This document shows, in pieces, positions 27,054 through 39,960 of a DNA stretch of 64,000 nucleotides. The first letter of the stretch is position 1; each line of letters begins with the position of its first letter. The notes beneath the pieces are model-generated. The model did not search any database. It worked only from the letters and a program-made list of their open reading frames with translations, and was not told where the DNA came from. The position numbers and the translations under genes were made by a program. The stretch is from Neurospora intermedia (taxonomy: Eukaryota > Ascomycota > Sordariomycetes > Sordariales > Sordariaceae), in assembly GCA_037102815.1 (NCBI GenBank), contig BTPP01000001.1:1451001-1515000 (forward strand). Direction: 5' to 3'.

Positions 27054-27394
27054 GGCGTTCTGTTTGTGTAACTGCGTTAGCCATCAGTTTGGGTATTCCG
27101 GAGGCCACTGCCACAATGGGCTAGAAGCTGCGGTTAACCAAGGGAGCTTTGCCCATCGTGGTTTTCTCCTCCGACGACATCTTACCCAAACCACCACCAA
27201 GGGGATATCAAAGAGGCCATCGACAGTCGATGACTTGTCGATGTTGGGACTCAACTCTCGTCCTCCTTCTCCTCCTCCTCCATCTCTGCCCCTGAAACCG
27301 CCCCTGCAGCAACGGCGGGGCAGCGCCTCACTTGGGCGTCAAGCTCCATAAAGGCTCACTAAAGGCAATGAAAGTCCTTGCCGTCAGTATTTCG

Positions 27395-27451
<57 letters not shown>
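27395..27451. repeat. 57-bp homopolymer A tract
   Basis: An uninterrupted run of A between ...TATTTCG and GCAGCAAGCCC. Lysine- or phenylalanine-run frames across it are artefacts. Confidence 0.95.
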
Positions 27452-27452
<1 letters not shown>

Positions 27453-30164
27453 CAGCAAGCCCACATCGGGTTTCAGCTGGACATGCTCCTTCAGATTGCT
27501 GCACATGCACGTGTTGCTGTGGTGGGCAATTGCGCTATCGCTGGCGTCAGGAACCTGCTTCTTGGTGGTCGAGTCTCGGTGAGCAAGCATAGCTTCATTG
27601 GACTCGGACCCTGGTCCTATGGACTAGTTCGACGGCTCGAAGCCAGCGAGGAGTGATTGCTGTTGAACGCGAATGACAAATAACGAATGAATGGAGACAG
27701 AGAGCTGAGCATCTGTAAGGCGACCAACAAATGGTTGCCTTGTTTCCATTGTATTTCCACTGCCTGGAAACTGACGGTAATTCACGTCGTTACGCTTCAT
27801 TACGCTGCCAAGCTAAGGTGGTTACAAGCAGATCACTTCTCCACTCTTTCCCTCTGGCCCTTGCTCCCCTCCGCAGCCAAGCGGGAAGCAGTCCAGGAGG
27901 CCCTGGCCTGTAAAAGCTCCGCTCTGAACGACCACCTTCTCGCAAGTCGCAACTTGATTCCCAAGGTCAAACTCGAAGGGAGGCCAAATGCCATTTTGGG
28001 ATCTCACCATCACAACCCTTGTCCATCGATCTGCCCGTCCAATGGCTTGGATCCTGTCTTGACCCTCACAGCTGCGTATGCGTGCCGGCCGGGAACAACC
28101 ACCTTGCTCATCTTCTACCGACGTGACGTCCCATCTGTCACTGCTCTGGATGCCGGCTGCTTGGATTTCTTTCTCACTTTCCTCTCCAACAACCCGTCCC
28201 CATCCTCATGCATCTCGGAAATGACCGCTGCACCGGGTCTCTAGGTTTACTTACCCGTGCCGAGCACGCTGTAAGGATCTTTCACTCGTGACCATGACAG
28301 ATCTTACACATGTGGGTGGAATACAACGGTTCATGACAAGTTGACCAGCCAAGGTAGCAGGAAACCAACCACTCACTGATGAAGAACGAACACGGAGATG
28401 TCCCCATAGAACGCCCTACCCGGCTGGTCTTGCTCCCCAGAAGGGTCCCGGATTTTCGGCGATATTAGCAAACTAGTGCAGCTGCTCTGCCTTCCCTACC
28501 CTTCAGGGACATTGACAGGACACAAAAAGATACGGAGACCATAGCGAATACGGGACTCATCCATATGGCTCGAGGAGGTAACAGCTGAAATATACTTGGC
28601 ATCTTAGGGTCCTTGAAGCCGTTGCTCCTCGACATGCTGATGCAACGAACTCCATCCTTGAAGCCTCTGACGAAGGAACCGGGGAGACCAGCGCGATCTA
28701 TCACTTTCACCACTTCCCACCGGTTGTGCCAAGCCATGACAGCCACCGCGTTGAGTTTCAGAGAGAGAGAGAGAGCAAGATGATCAATTTCGCAGCTTCT
28801 CAACACTTCGGGCTTGTAAATTCGCCGACCATCTGAACCCTGTTCTGCTGACCCGGGCACCACCACATGTTCGGCGATCAACGGTACCCAAGTCCTTCGA
28901 AATACCTAGTCGAGTCACGGTTTCCGACGTATGTAGCACAAGTCAAAAGTCTAAGCGAGCGACTCCCCCGACTTCTCCCCCGCTTCTTCAGCAGTCCTCC
29001 TCCCCACATCCTTCTTGCCGGCGTGACTGTGTTACACGGGCAGGGCAGTCACTGTGGTCAGGTAGCACAGCAAAGGTACCGTAGGGCCGAACTGTCCAAG
29101 GCACCAACCAAGCCACAGAATCTGCCACTTACTGATTATCGTCACCACCGAGCTGTCCATTCGGGCTAGTGCCGAGTGGGATACATTAACAGCCTGCAGA
29201 TACGATCGACCATCTCTTCACGTCCAAAAATATCAAAAAAGGTTTGGATCCTTCAGCATGTCACGACGTCATGGTACTAATGCATCAGCTTGCTACTTAC
29301 AACACCCCTGCCGGGGGAAGAAGAAAGGAGGTTAGCCTGATTAATTCCACTCTACAGAAAACTCGGGTTTCTTGCCAGTATATGAGTGTTACTCTTTTAC
29401 AATGAGACTTGTCGTTTTGCCACTGATCCACACTAACGGTGAATTTTACACAAGATTCATCAACCTTTTTCCCCCGGGCAGAGGAGGTGTAGAACTATCA
29501 TATGCGCGATCCGGTTACCACCCGTCTAGTACGCACCTGACGCGGGGGCAGCAACATAAAGCAAATCAATTTGAGCGATAGGCATAGCTTGTGACAGTCC
29601 AGACAGACAGATGTCACGTTACTTGGCTACATTTTCCTGGTCTCCCGCGACACAAGATGACCGGGTCGTTTGTTTCCATGTTTCCGAAGCAGAAGCGCGG
29701 CGAGGAGGTTGAGTAATCATGTTATGTGCCTACATAGTAGAGGTGATATATCCTTTGAACCTATTCTACTGCCGGTGGCAAAGCGAGCACGCACTATCCT
29801 CACTCCCTCAGTCCTTCTCCTCATCCTCAGCTTTCATGTCTTCTTGCCCCCCCCCCCCCCTCTCCCCATCTTCCTATTCACACCTCACCTCCGAACACGA
29901 GTAACTCAAAAAGGTTCAGTTTATGGTTGTACGAACAAAGGTTTCCCGCATCGCTGGTACCATACTGTGATTGATATTGCCGTAGCATCTACCGCTGCTG
30001 CTGCTTACGGCATTTTCGAAACCGGGGAAACAAGAAACAACAAAAGAGAGGGAGGCATGGGGAATTGAAACGAAGCGCTCCTACCATAACTAAGATCATC
30101 CCGGTTTTTGGGAGAGATGTGATCTCAATCGATCCGTCTTGTCCCGCCAGAACGCGCTGAATCA

Positions 30165-30249
30165 TACCTACCTACCTACCTACCTACCTACCTACCTACC
30201 TACCTACCTACCTACCTACCTACCTACCTACCTACCTACTTACCTACCT
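30165..30249. repeat. TACC/ACCT tetranucleotide microsatellite
   Basis: About 21 copies of a TACC unit with one slip near 30,240. The same motif recurs at 47,151-47,174 and in many ACCTAGGTA palindromes of the intergenic DNA. Confidence 0.95.
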
Positions 30250-30609
30250 TTTATGAATCATGAGACATGAACAGCTGGACTAAGGATATATCCATCAATG
30301 GAAACTCTACAAAAAAAAAAACTCGATACTAACACCAAAAAGCATAACTGAAAGGTTACGTTAGTAGAGGTAGTCTAGGATGAAAAGGAGCTAACTGAAG
30401 CAACTTGTTCGTTCTTGGCATCATATGCGGCGATCAAGAGTTAGTGGGAAGGTACTACACTAGTGTAGTGTAGTGTATTCTTCCGTGGTTCGGTTCGTTA
30501 CTAGTGTGAATGGCGGCATCCCTGGACGGGAGGCGGAATGATTCCGCTTCTGAATGATTGGGGTCCCGTCCTTGGGGAAGATTGGGGTTCGGACTTTGTA
30601 CGGACGACA

Positions 30610-30895
30610 CCATGCTTCATTTTTCCTTTTTTTGTCTCTCGATTTTCTTCGTTCTTTCTTCATTCTTCGTTCTTTTTCCTCCTTCTTTTTCTTCATTCTT
30701 TTTTTCTCGCTCTCTTTTTTGTTTTTTCCTTCTTCATTCCCCTTCTCATTTTTTTCTTTTCCTTTTCTCTTTTCTCGTTCCTTACCCACCTTCTTTTCCA
30801 CTCCTTCTTGTTTTCCCGCTTTCTTTTTTGCCTTCTTCATTCCTTTCGTTTTCTTTGCTTCTTTTTTTTTTCTTTTTCTTTCCGAGTTGTTAGTC
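30610..30895. repeat. ~280-bp pyrimidine-rich (C/T) tract
   Basis: Almost pure C/T on the plus strand, thus purine on the minus strand, with mirror-like TTCTT blocks. Long frames here encode Phe/Leu/Ser on one strand and Lys/Glu/Arg on the other purely because of composition. Confidence 0.85.
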
Positions 30896-31349
30896 CATCT
30901 GTATGTCTCCACCGTTCTCTCTCGCTTCCCATATCCGATGGAAATGGTGTTGGACCCTTTCTTTATCAGGACACCAAGGAAGACCAACCTTCTTTTCCTT
31001 CTTCTTTTTTTCTTTTCTTATTGCTTCTTCTTCATTCTGTCTTGCATCATCACATCTTGTGCTCAAATGAACCAACCCAGTCACCCATCCTATCCCCACC
31101 CTTTCCATGAGTTCATCTTAACCATGTGATCTTTGAGGGCACCAACGTCTTCCTTTGCGCCTTCCCCTTTTTTTTTTCTTCGTGCTCATCTTTCAGTTAA
31201 AGTACACTTGCCCCACTACCCATCGTGAACGGCGGGGGAAAAAGAAGAGAAAAGAAAAGTGATAAGAAAGAAAGAAAATCAAACACATAACAAAGCAGAC
31301 CTCTGGATTTACCCCTTGTAAACGGCCTAGTACCCATCCGTCCTTCGTC

Positions 31350-31432
31350 CTTCATTCCTTCCCCCTTCCTTCCTTCCTTCTTTTCTTCCTTCCTTCGTCC
31401 TTCCTTCCTCCCCCCCTTCCTTCCTTTTCTGT
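31350..31432. repeat. CCTT-rich pyrimidine tract
   Basis: Imperfect TTCC/CCTT repeats with a short C run, on the plus strand. Confidence 0.8.
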
Positions 31433-32699
31433 TCGAGGCCACCCCAACTCTTGAACTAGTGTCACGGTAGGTACTCCCCCAAGAACTCGGTCCGAGTCTG
31501 TACGGGCAAGTAGGTATCGACGGATCGTCCTACACCACTCCGCCACTACCTGCCCCTCCCGTCTCTGGGTATTCTCTCTTAGTCTCATCGCCCACTCACT
31601 CCCTCACTCTTAACGGACTCGTCTCATACTTGCCTGTCCCATCGTTCAGTACGGGTTACCTCACATGAAACCTAGACGGAAAACACACCTTCCTTAAGTG
31701 GACCTTGGCAAGGTATAAAAGACCGCATCCAATAAGTTACCTCTAGCTACCTAGCACCTCCATCCATCCCATATCTCCCGCCGCCGCGAACCTTGCATCT
31801 GCTGTGACACTGCTTCTGCTTCAGCTCTGTGACACTGCTGTGCACCAGTATCCTGTCGTCCGTCCTCCATTCCTTCACTCCTCTGGCTGCTCCGCTCGGC
31901 GACCGGCTCGGCTCGGCTTGGCCTGGCTACCTCTACCTAGGCCTCCTTCCTTTGCCGTATTGGGATCCATACATACATAGTACTTCTTCATTAATCAAGT
32001 CTAGACACCTACTAACGGTACCGCAGCAGTGTAGTAGTGTAGTGTAGTACACACACACAAGCTACGATGAAAGAGCCTATCTGTGAGCCTATCTATGAGC
32101 CTGTCAGAACCTTGCTTTGAGCGACGTCGTACAAACTTTAGGTTTCTCCTTGTTGGTTGGTTTGTCCATCCATCCATAGTAGAGTCTGTAGGTACCCTTG
32201 TACAAAAAAAAAAAAAAAAAGAAAGAAAAAGTGCGTGCGTGCGTGCGTGCCTGTCATGCCATGTCATATCATGCATGTCACTCGGTCGTGTCTATCCGGC
32301 GAGGTTTGTTGATCTGGGCGAGAATTGGAAAAAAGAATCTAAAAGACGGAAAATTAGAAGCGGTTTATTGTAATTTTCCATGAAATCAACCCATCAATGA
32401 TCTTTAATGGTCGATATAGGTATCTTGAGGTTGTTTGCCACATACACAGTACAGACACAATGCAGGCCAGCCCTACCACTCGTTCCTTTGCCCCCCACGA
32501 TCACACACACACATACACCTTCCGTAACTTTAACAAGTAGCAAACCAACCTAACACAGATCTTCCCCTCATCTATTTGAGAGTCGCTCTAAATTGCTAAA
32601 ACAAGGAATGAGTATTTCCATCCGCAGATAATGAGACGAGAAACACAAAGTGACCGAAAAAAAGAAAAGCTTTATTGCCGTCACATGGCGACAAATCCT

Positions 32700-33508
32700 C
32701 TAACGTCCCTCCCGAGGACCCCTATGGTACTCAACAGCGCAGTGCTGACACTGGGCATGATTGCAATCCAGACAAGCGGGCGTCGTCTCGACATTGAACA
32801 TTGCTCCGGTACACTGGCACTAATCGTCCAAGAATGTGTCTGTGGTTAGTACGACACACCAACAACATGGGGGCGAGATTGGGGAAAAGAAGACTTACAC
32901 AAGACCAGAGATACTCCCTCTGCCTATTGCCCGACTTGTGCCTCTTGACTCTCGGCGCAGCAGTAGACGTTACGGTCCCGTCTTCTGCATCCAAGCGGCG
33001 CTTAAGAGTTTGTTGCTGCACCCGCCGCTGGCCCGGGACATGCGAAGAGGAACTCGAAGAGCTTCTCTGAGGTTCTAGATCATCGTCCCCTGCCTGCTCA
33101 ACAGTCAAATCAACCACTTCTCTCCCTGCCATCTCCGCTGCCCCTTTTCCAGTTCCAGTCCTAGTTCCGTTCTTTCCACCACCACCACCACCAGCCACAT
33201 GGGGCTCAATGAACTCCCAATCTTTGATATTTTGCTGTCTAACCCCATTCCTTCCAATGAAATGATCCTCGATATGATCAAACCTCGCCGACCAGGCCAG
33301 CTTCTTATCTTTCTGGAACTCGATCGTCTTGCGGCAAAACCCGCACCAGAAGCGAGACTCGCAGTTGCGGCCAATGTGGCACTCGGTTACCTTTTTCTCC
33401 ATGGTCGTGTCGTCCATGCTATGTTCCTTGGACAGGTGGGTGCGGAAGGACTCGCGACGGTGGGCGACCCAGCCGCAGACACGGTTGCGGTCGTCAACAA
33501 CGCCCTGC

Positions 33509-33551
<43 letters not shown>

Positions 33552-35916
33552 TCTCGTCGCAGCGCCATATCTCAAGTTGAAGATGTTGGCTGTTTTCGTG
33601 CCGCTTCCAGTCGTTTTTGCTGCCAAAGTTCTTGGAGCAATTGTGGAAGGTACAGGCGTAGGGCTTGTCGTGACGCTTTTGGTGCTTCTTGAGTTCGCAC
33701 CTGCGATTGAAGCTCTTGTCGCACATGGAGCAGGGGTTTTTGCTGTTTCCGGTCCTGAGAGGAGCAGAGGTGGGTGCAGGTTCTGCCTTCTTCTCGGTTG
33801 GTTCTGGTTGCTCGGATCTCTCTTCCTTCTTTTGGTACCCGAGCTCGGCCATCAGTTGATCAAGATTACCCTTTGCTTGCAAGACTCGAAGGAAAGTAAG
33901 AGCACCCTCATCGTCATCAATGTTCACTCCTGTTAGGGGAAAAGAGACAGCCGACTGTGGTGAGAGGTTGGGCTTGGATGAGTTCTCAATCGAATAGTCC
34001 AACGAATACCTGACCAATGCCGTCTCAGGTTCATCAGAGTCATCCGCGGATGTGTCTTGACCCAAGTCAGGCACAACATCATCCACCTCCTCGTCTTCAA
34101 CTGGCTCGCCATCATGGTGATTATTCACAGGACTGTTCAGTTCAGCACTGTCGAAATGCTGGTGAGTGTTGCCATCCACTTCGTTGACACGGGACTGATT
34201 GTGACCGTCACCAGTCGACATAGGACGGATACCCAGGTCCATACCAGCCGTGGTAATCGAGGGACTGATATCACTGTTAGCAGCCATCGCAGGCATCTCC
34301 TCACGTCCGTCTACCAAGACTTCCGATTCGAAACCAGGCTGCTGACCACTCGAGGGTTCATCGATCGAGATGGATCTAGTCCTCTCAAGTGGGCGCAGCG
34401 AGCCGCGGCGGCTGGAAACCAAGTGAAGGACGTGGGAGCTGACCTCTGCGGTGCCTACATCAGGCCATGTGTACCAATCGCCATTTTCCAAAGCGGGAAA
34501 ATCCGCAGTCTCGTTCACCGAGACCGCTTGACTCTGAAGGATGATCGAGGAATCCGCTGGAGCCTGAAGGCTGGTTTCAGTGAAAGGTGCCATATGACTC
34601 AGGTATTGTATTTGCGCCTGGTCAGTCTGGGAAGCGCCGTTTTGCCGAGACATCATCTGCATCTGCTGCGACGCAAAAACGGCGACGGAACTCGGACCGG
34701 CAAGGGCCTGCTCTTGTGAAAGACTGCAGAAATATGAGCATTGGCTAACCAGGCAGGGTCAAAGTCGGTTACCCACTGAACTTCATATCTCTTCAGATCG
34801 TCCTCAGCCTTGAGATGAATCTGATGAACCCTTCTCAAATGTTGCCTGAAATTATCTGCCCGAGGCCAATCCTTCTCGTCCTTGGTCTTGGTTGGGCAAG
34901 TGCCATGACAACAGTGATATACGACGTGATACTTTTTGTGAACGGATGCCAAATGTCTTTGTAGGTCGTTCTTGGTGCTGAAGCCTTTGTCACGTGTGCA
35001 ACCAGGTTCCAGGCAGTGATGTGGCTTTGTATGTTTCTGTTTATGTTTACTGCCAGGAAATCAGCTAGTATTCAAGAAAGAGCAGAATCGATACTTACTT
35101 TAGCTCCGACTTGGTTTTGACATATTCCCTACAGTACTCGCAAAATAAACTTTTGCGCTCGAGACAAGTGGTGGTGTTTCGATGGTCCCAGTCATCGCTT
35201 CCCAAGTCTTGCACAAGAGTGTCCTTGGGAATAACTGTAGCTTGGGGGTTTGAATCCTGCTGGAGCTGGAACTGGGACATCTGAAGCATGACTTGGATAT
35301 CACCGCCACGGTCCACGTCCCCGCATACGGAAGGGTTCCCCACACTCTGCCTGGCTATACTCCCATATCCCGAGTCGGAGAAAACTCCAGTACGGTCAAC
35401 GGCGGTATCACACTCGGATGGCGCATGGTTGTCACGATATCTGGGATATTCGGAGTATCCAGAGTTTATCGGGAGATTGGATATCTGACTGTCAACCAGC
35501 GACCCAACAACTTTCATGGGGGTCCAGGCAACGTTGCGATCGTGCAAGAAGTGGTTCAGGATAGTAAAGCGTTCATTCCCTTGGGTGGACGCGTCATGAG
35601 CTTCCTGGAATTGTTGGTCTACGGCAAAGCCCGCGCGGGGAGCTTGACCGGTGGTTGCAGCCGTGGTGGAGATGGTGCTTCCATATCCGTGGCAACCAGG
35701 CGCCATGGTAGTCACGGTGCCGGGCATGTGAATGGACGGAGAGTCGAGCAAAACAGGAGATTGTGTACCCTGGCCGGACTGGCCGTTGTAGTAGGGCTAG
35801 CATTGGGTTAGTGATGGGTTGACTATGGCAGAGAATCCCCATCAATGAGCAAGAGAAAGTTGCGTGGATCGCCATACCTCATACCGGCCGTGTTGGCCAT
35901 ACTGATATTGTGACAT
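32700..35916 (-). CDS. Multi-finger C2H2 protein, putative transcription regulator (5 exons)
   Basis: Hand-built exons: 35,916-35,878; 35,796-35,099; 35,049-34,773; 34,707-32,899; 32,819-32,700. Introns are 81, 49, 65 and 79 bp; phases agree throughout and the product is 980 residues. It starts MSQYQYGQHGRYE, spliced directly to PYYNGQSG. Finger 1 (C232-x2-C235-x12-H248-x3-H252) spans intron 2; finger 2 is C258-x4-C263-x14-H278-x4-H283; a third Cys/His unit follows. A second cluster begins near 664 (CSMC...HQKRH), then a finger at about 690-713 with FGSKNDWKRH, a third split by a 16-Gln run (about 725-740), and a fourth near 794-821. A VVDLT motif near 872 resembles a SUMO-interacting motif. 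The last exon encodes a Cys-rich end (WSCCQC, then CxxC, then CxxC). The second cluster matches the gene at 22,155-24,431. Nuclear DNA-binding role is inferred. Confidence 0.85.
33505..33552. repeat. CTG/CAG triplet repeat encoding polyglutamine
   Basis: Sixteen imperfect CAG/CAA codons on the minus strand inside the second zinc-finger gene, placed between the Cys pair and the His pair of the third finger in its second cluster. Confidence 0.95.
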
Positions 35917-37063
35917 GATGAGCAACACTGGTCAGTCTCCTCGACTGAGCGTGGGTTAGCCATCTCCACGATCCTCTGCTACACAACCACGGATGGAACA
36001 TTTGCACATGACAATGGCTAGACATGACGACAACCAACACGAAGGCTGTGTTATCATGGCCATGTCTAAGATGTAAGAGCACCGAAGATTTGGAAGGAAA
36101 GTGAAGCACGAGACAGACACTAAAAAGCACGGCGTTGTACTAACGGTAGAAAGGATGCCTTTGGTTGGGATGATGCCTGTTTATTGACCAGGACAGAGAT
36201 GGATCGCGCTTCACTGGGTTTGACGCCTTGCTGTTGCCTAACAAAGCATATTCGGACAGTGATGATGATGGTGGGCTGGATTGATGAAGGGGAGTGTGGC
36301 CGGTTGGTTGCCCTCGCTTCCTTTGGGGTTGGGGGTCGGAGTATATGATGAGGAGGGAGGATGCGATGTCCCTTTCGCCAGGCCCTGCTTTCTCCTCTTT
36401 TCGATTGTAGCAAACAAAGAGCGACGGGATCGTATGAAGGCCCCGACTTCGGAAGAGAATGGGATTCCGTTGTGAAGGCCGTCAGCCCACCGATTCGGTG
36501 ACAGTCTTCTGTCGCAGATTGACAGCAAGTGGGGTCACGGTATACCAGATTTGGACGTCGGTCACGACGAAAATGATGAGAAATGATTGATTGAAAGCAC
36601 GCTGCCGTTTCCAGGTGCAGGCGCTGGATCTGGTGATGGATGTCGTGCTCCTCGTCGCCGTCGTCGTCGGATGCAAGGTATGTTGAAAGTGGGAATAAAG
36701 TGAGTGGTGAGATGGAGATGCCGGGAAGTTGAGGACTCCCGCAACTGCCCTGGACCTGCCCTATGGCTGCAGAGCCGCAATTGCAGAGGCCCATGCCAGT
36801 GAAGAGAGGCCCCGAAACGCCGAGAATGAGGCCCTGTGAGGCCCAAACACTCACTCCCAACCGGAGGCCAGGGACGCATCCGCTGCCGCCGATGACATGA
36901 CCACTCACCTCAGGGCAGGTACAAAGGGGACACACAAGGCAACCACCTCTCTCGGCTGCCCGCCGATGTTGCCTTCTTCGCAACGACAAGGACTATTGAC
37001 CAATCACAAGTCGCGGTGCCTGGATGAGCCTCAAAAAAAGAGGGGAGAAAGAGAACATTTCCA
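35917..37063. other. Upstream region of the second zinc-finger gene
   Basis: GC-balanced DNA with no gene that I can support. A long minus-strand open stretch (36,120-36,989) has no ATG at its start, mixed composition and no motif, so I regard it as leader or promoter DNA of the adjacent gene. Confidence 0.5.
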
Positions 37064-37109
37064 TTCCCACACTCAAACACCTGTGCAGTCTTGGCAAGAG
37101 GTGTGTGCG
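37064..37109 (+). repeat. Left arm of 46-bp inverted repeat around RIP island
   Basis: Forty-six bases starting TTCCCACACT and ending GGTGTGTGCG are the reverse complement of 41,421-41,466 with a single C/T difference. The arm is not RIP-mutated. A (CA)n run follows it at 37,111-37,130. Sequence outside the two arms does not match and no target duplication is visible. Confidence 0.95.
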
Positions 37110-37239
37110 TGCACACACACACACACACACCGCACTTCTGTATTGCACAACTTCGTTAAAATTCATTATTTCACAATAATTTCTACATTAATTTAAAGCC
37201 ATTTCAACGTACAAAGTAATTACAATACTAGTAATCAAT

Positions 37240-39960
37240 TAAATTTATTATAATAATACCCCCTAAAATAATCCTTAATTTAAAACCCGCCGGCGTAAAG
37301 CGATCCCGTATTCGAAATAGCGCGCTAATAATTTATTTTAATAAAGATTAAGATTAGGAAGATCCTAGCCTAATAATTTTATAATACGCCTCCTCCCGCT
37401 CTAGAAAGAAGAGTTATAAAGCTAAGTAATTTATTAAAGTTATTCCTAAAATTATTCTATTTAAGAAGAAGGTTATTCCTATTAAGACTACTATTAAGAA
37501 GGCCGCCGTTAAAAAGACTACTGTTAAGAAGGGGAAGGTTACTATATTAGAATTAAAATTAAAGTTAGAATTAGAGCTAAAGCTAAAGCTAGAGTTAAAG
37601 CTAATCTTAGAGTTACTATCGTCCCCCTCTAAGTCTATAATATTTATTAAAATCTCTAATAGTAACGAAGGTTCTAGTAATAATAATAAGGTCGAATAAT
37701 AACTCTCCGTCCGCTTTACCCCTAAGAAGCGGGTTTTTAATACTTTATTCTATTTATCGGGCGATAATAATAATAATATAACTTCCCTAATTAAGTTAAT
37801 TACCTCAGCGCTACCGGCCTAACCCTACGCCGCCTATAAACCGGTCGTTTTAATACTACTATTGCTACTACTATATTCTAAATACCCTAATTTAATATAG
37901 GTCTAATTTAATATAGTCGGTTTATATATTACCGCTAGCCGTAATAAACTACCCCCTATTAAAGACTTTAATTTATTTCGAAAGGTTAAAGTCGAGTAAG
38001 ATAATAGCGAGCTTTACGAATAGTAGTTTGGGACGTTACTATTTAGGGAGATTATATATATATAGTAAGGTTATATATAAAATATTATCGATAATAATAT
38101 AACCGTAGGAATAAAGTAGTTAGTCTCTTTATACAATATTATATATACCGCCGCTACCTACAATAACCGTTACGCCCGGGTTATTATATATAATAAGACT
38201 ATCTCTAGGAAGGATTTTTATAACAGGTATAATAACTTTAAGTATAAAATTATTATAAAATTATACTTCTACTATATTAGCTAATACTATTATTTTACTA
38301 TATTATTTAAATTTCAGTTAGTCGACCCGCCTATTAATAAAATCCCCGCTACCCTATCCTCCTATAGTAATATACCCTCTATTCCTACCCCCTCTTATAA
38401 TTTAATTAATCCTTTTATTACCCCTACCCTACGAACGGTCGATACGCTATTGTTACAAAGGTTATAGACTCCAACCGGTACTAAGAAATTTAAGCGCATT
38501 ATAATAAATATTATACTAATAGAAGTCGAGAAGAATCTAGAGGAGAACTAATAGCGAGAGGAATATACGGGGGTAAAGCTATATAGTACTATATATTAGG
38601 AGCTAGTATAGGTATAAGTATATAATTTTAATTATAAGTATAAGAATTATAATAAGGCTATTAAATACTAAATGTACTATATTATAAATAGGAATATAAT
38701 TTATTATAATTTTAATATTAAAGATATAGGTAAGTAGGTACGCACTATATCGCTAGGGAAAACTATAGTAACTAATCCGCTATTTAAATTAGTATAAAAT
38801 ATATTAAGTAATAAAATAATAACCGCTTTTAGTATTAACAATAATAATAATAAATGTAAGGGAGGAGGTAATAATTTACTAGTTAATATTAATATTATTA
38901 ATAATATTAATAGTAGTAATAATAGTACTAATATAGAAACTATAAATAATTTACTATAAATTACATTAAGGAAGAATAATTTTAAAAATCTATATTAATT
39001 ATACCCTCCTCCCCTATATCCACTATACTTACTATTATACTAGTACTTTTCTCCCTACTTTTAATATCCCTAAATTTAACTACCTTATACCGCCGGCAGT
39101 TCTATTACTAATTCGGTAATTACTAATAGTTACAATTATAATATAGTAGGCACTTTCCCCTTACTAAGTAAAGTAATAACTATCGATTTATATACGCCGT
39201 TAAAGTATTTTACTATTGTATTCTATAAGTACCCGACCGACCGCGAAATTCTTACTATTAAGCATACTAATACTAATACTAACCCTCCTCCTATTTCTAT
39301 AGTAATTATAATCTTTATTTAGCTACCGGTACTACCGTTAATTGTACTGCTATCGGTAGCGGGCGAGGAGGATGAGGGTAAAAAGGAAATTAGAAAATCT
39401 CCGGCGGAGATTAGAGAATTATTTATACTACGTCCGCCCGTACCCTCGATTCTCAGTCTCTATTTATTACCGTTACCCCCCGCCCCGCCCAATCGGCCGG
39501 CTAAAAAAGTTATTACCGAATTCTTTAAAGCGTTTTATAAACGTTATTGTATTGGATTATTAATTAAAGTAGTATTAGTATATAAAGCTCTACTCGTTTT
39601 GAAGAATAAACTCTGGAATAAAGAAGCGCTATCCGATATATTTACGCTTAGAAAGTAGCTAGTAGAGTAGTTTATAAAGTTAGGGTTCAACTATAACCTC
39701 TATACGGTATTTAAGGATGGTATTAAAGATTTCTTTAAAATTAAATATACGGTACTAATAATATAGTTAAGCTATAATAAATATACCTTCTACCCCCTAT
39801 TACTATAATTTAATTAATTAGTATATATTTTAGACCTGCGATTTAATACTATATTCGAGTATAGCGTTACTAAAATTCTCGCTTTTATAGCGGATAGTAC
39901 TATTACTAGTAGTCCTAGCGAAAGATAACGATATTACAAATCGATTTATAGCGAAAGAGA
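37240..39960 (+). mobile_element. Unclassified RIP-degraded repeat
   Basis: AT-rich, CpA-poor DNA. On the plus strand, remnants of coding sequence are suggested by a Lys-rich stretch with alternating Leu/Glu/Lys blocks at about 37,420-37,620 and shorter open pieces such as 39,372-39,563. No transposase, reverse transcriptase or other diagnostic domain was recognised. It ends near the 3' side of the Tc1/mariner relic and could be part of the same composite insertion or an older repeat. It is heavily degraded. Confidence 0.4.

Larger units (their letters stand above)
24432..32699. other. 8-kb microsatellite-rich intergenic region
   Basis: The upstream region of the first zinc-finger gene and the 3' side of the second. 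I see no convincing conserved gene. It contains a 57-bp A tract, a TACC array, a 280-bp pyrimidine tract, a TTCC/CCTT-rich tract and short GT runs, described separately. Long open stretches in the pyrimidine tract are composition artefacts. Two minus-strand stretches at 26,227-27,053 look more protein-like and are listed as a weak candidate. A long regulatory region or non-coding transcripts are possible; the sequence alone does not show them. Confidence 0.5.

Noticed and set aside
27332-27656. Frames containing a long lysine or phenylalanine run
   Set aside because: They are translations of the 57-bp A tract.
27687-28244. 185-codon plus-strand frame with ATG
   Set aside because: Mixed Cys/His/Ser/Leu composition without domain or splice context; judged a chance frame in intergenic DNA.
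30460-31129. Long open frames on both strands (Phe/Ser/Leu-rich and Lys/Glu-rich)
   Set aside because: They coincide with a pyrimidine tract that lacks stop codons by composition; no start context, domain or splice logic.
36120-36989. Minus-strand open stretch of 289 codons
   Set aside because: No ATG at the start, no motif, Cys and His spread without pattern; lies in the upstream region of the zinc-finger gene.
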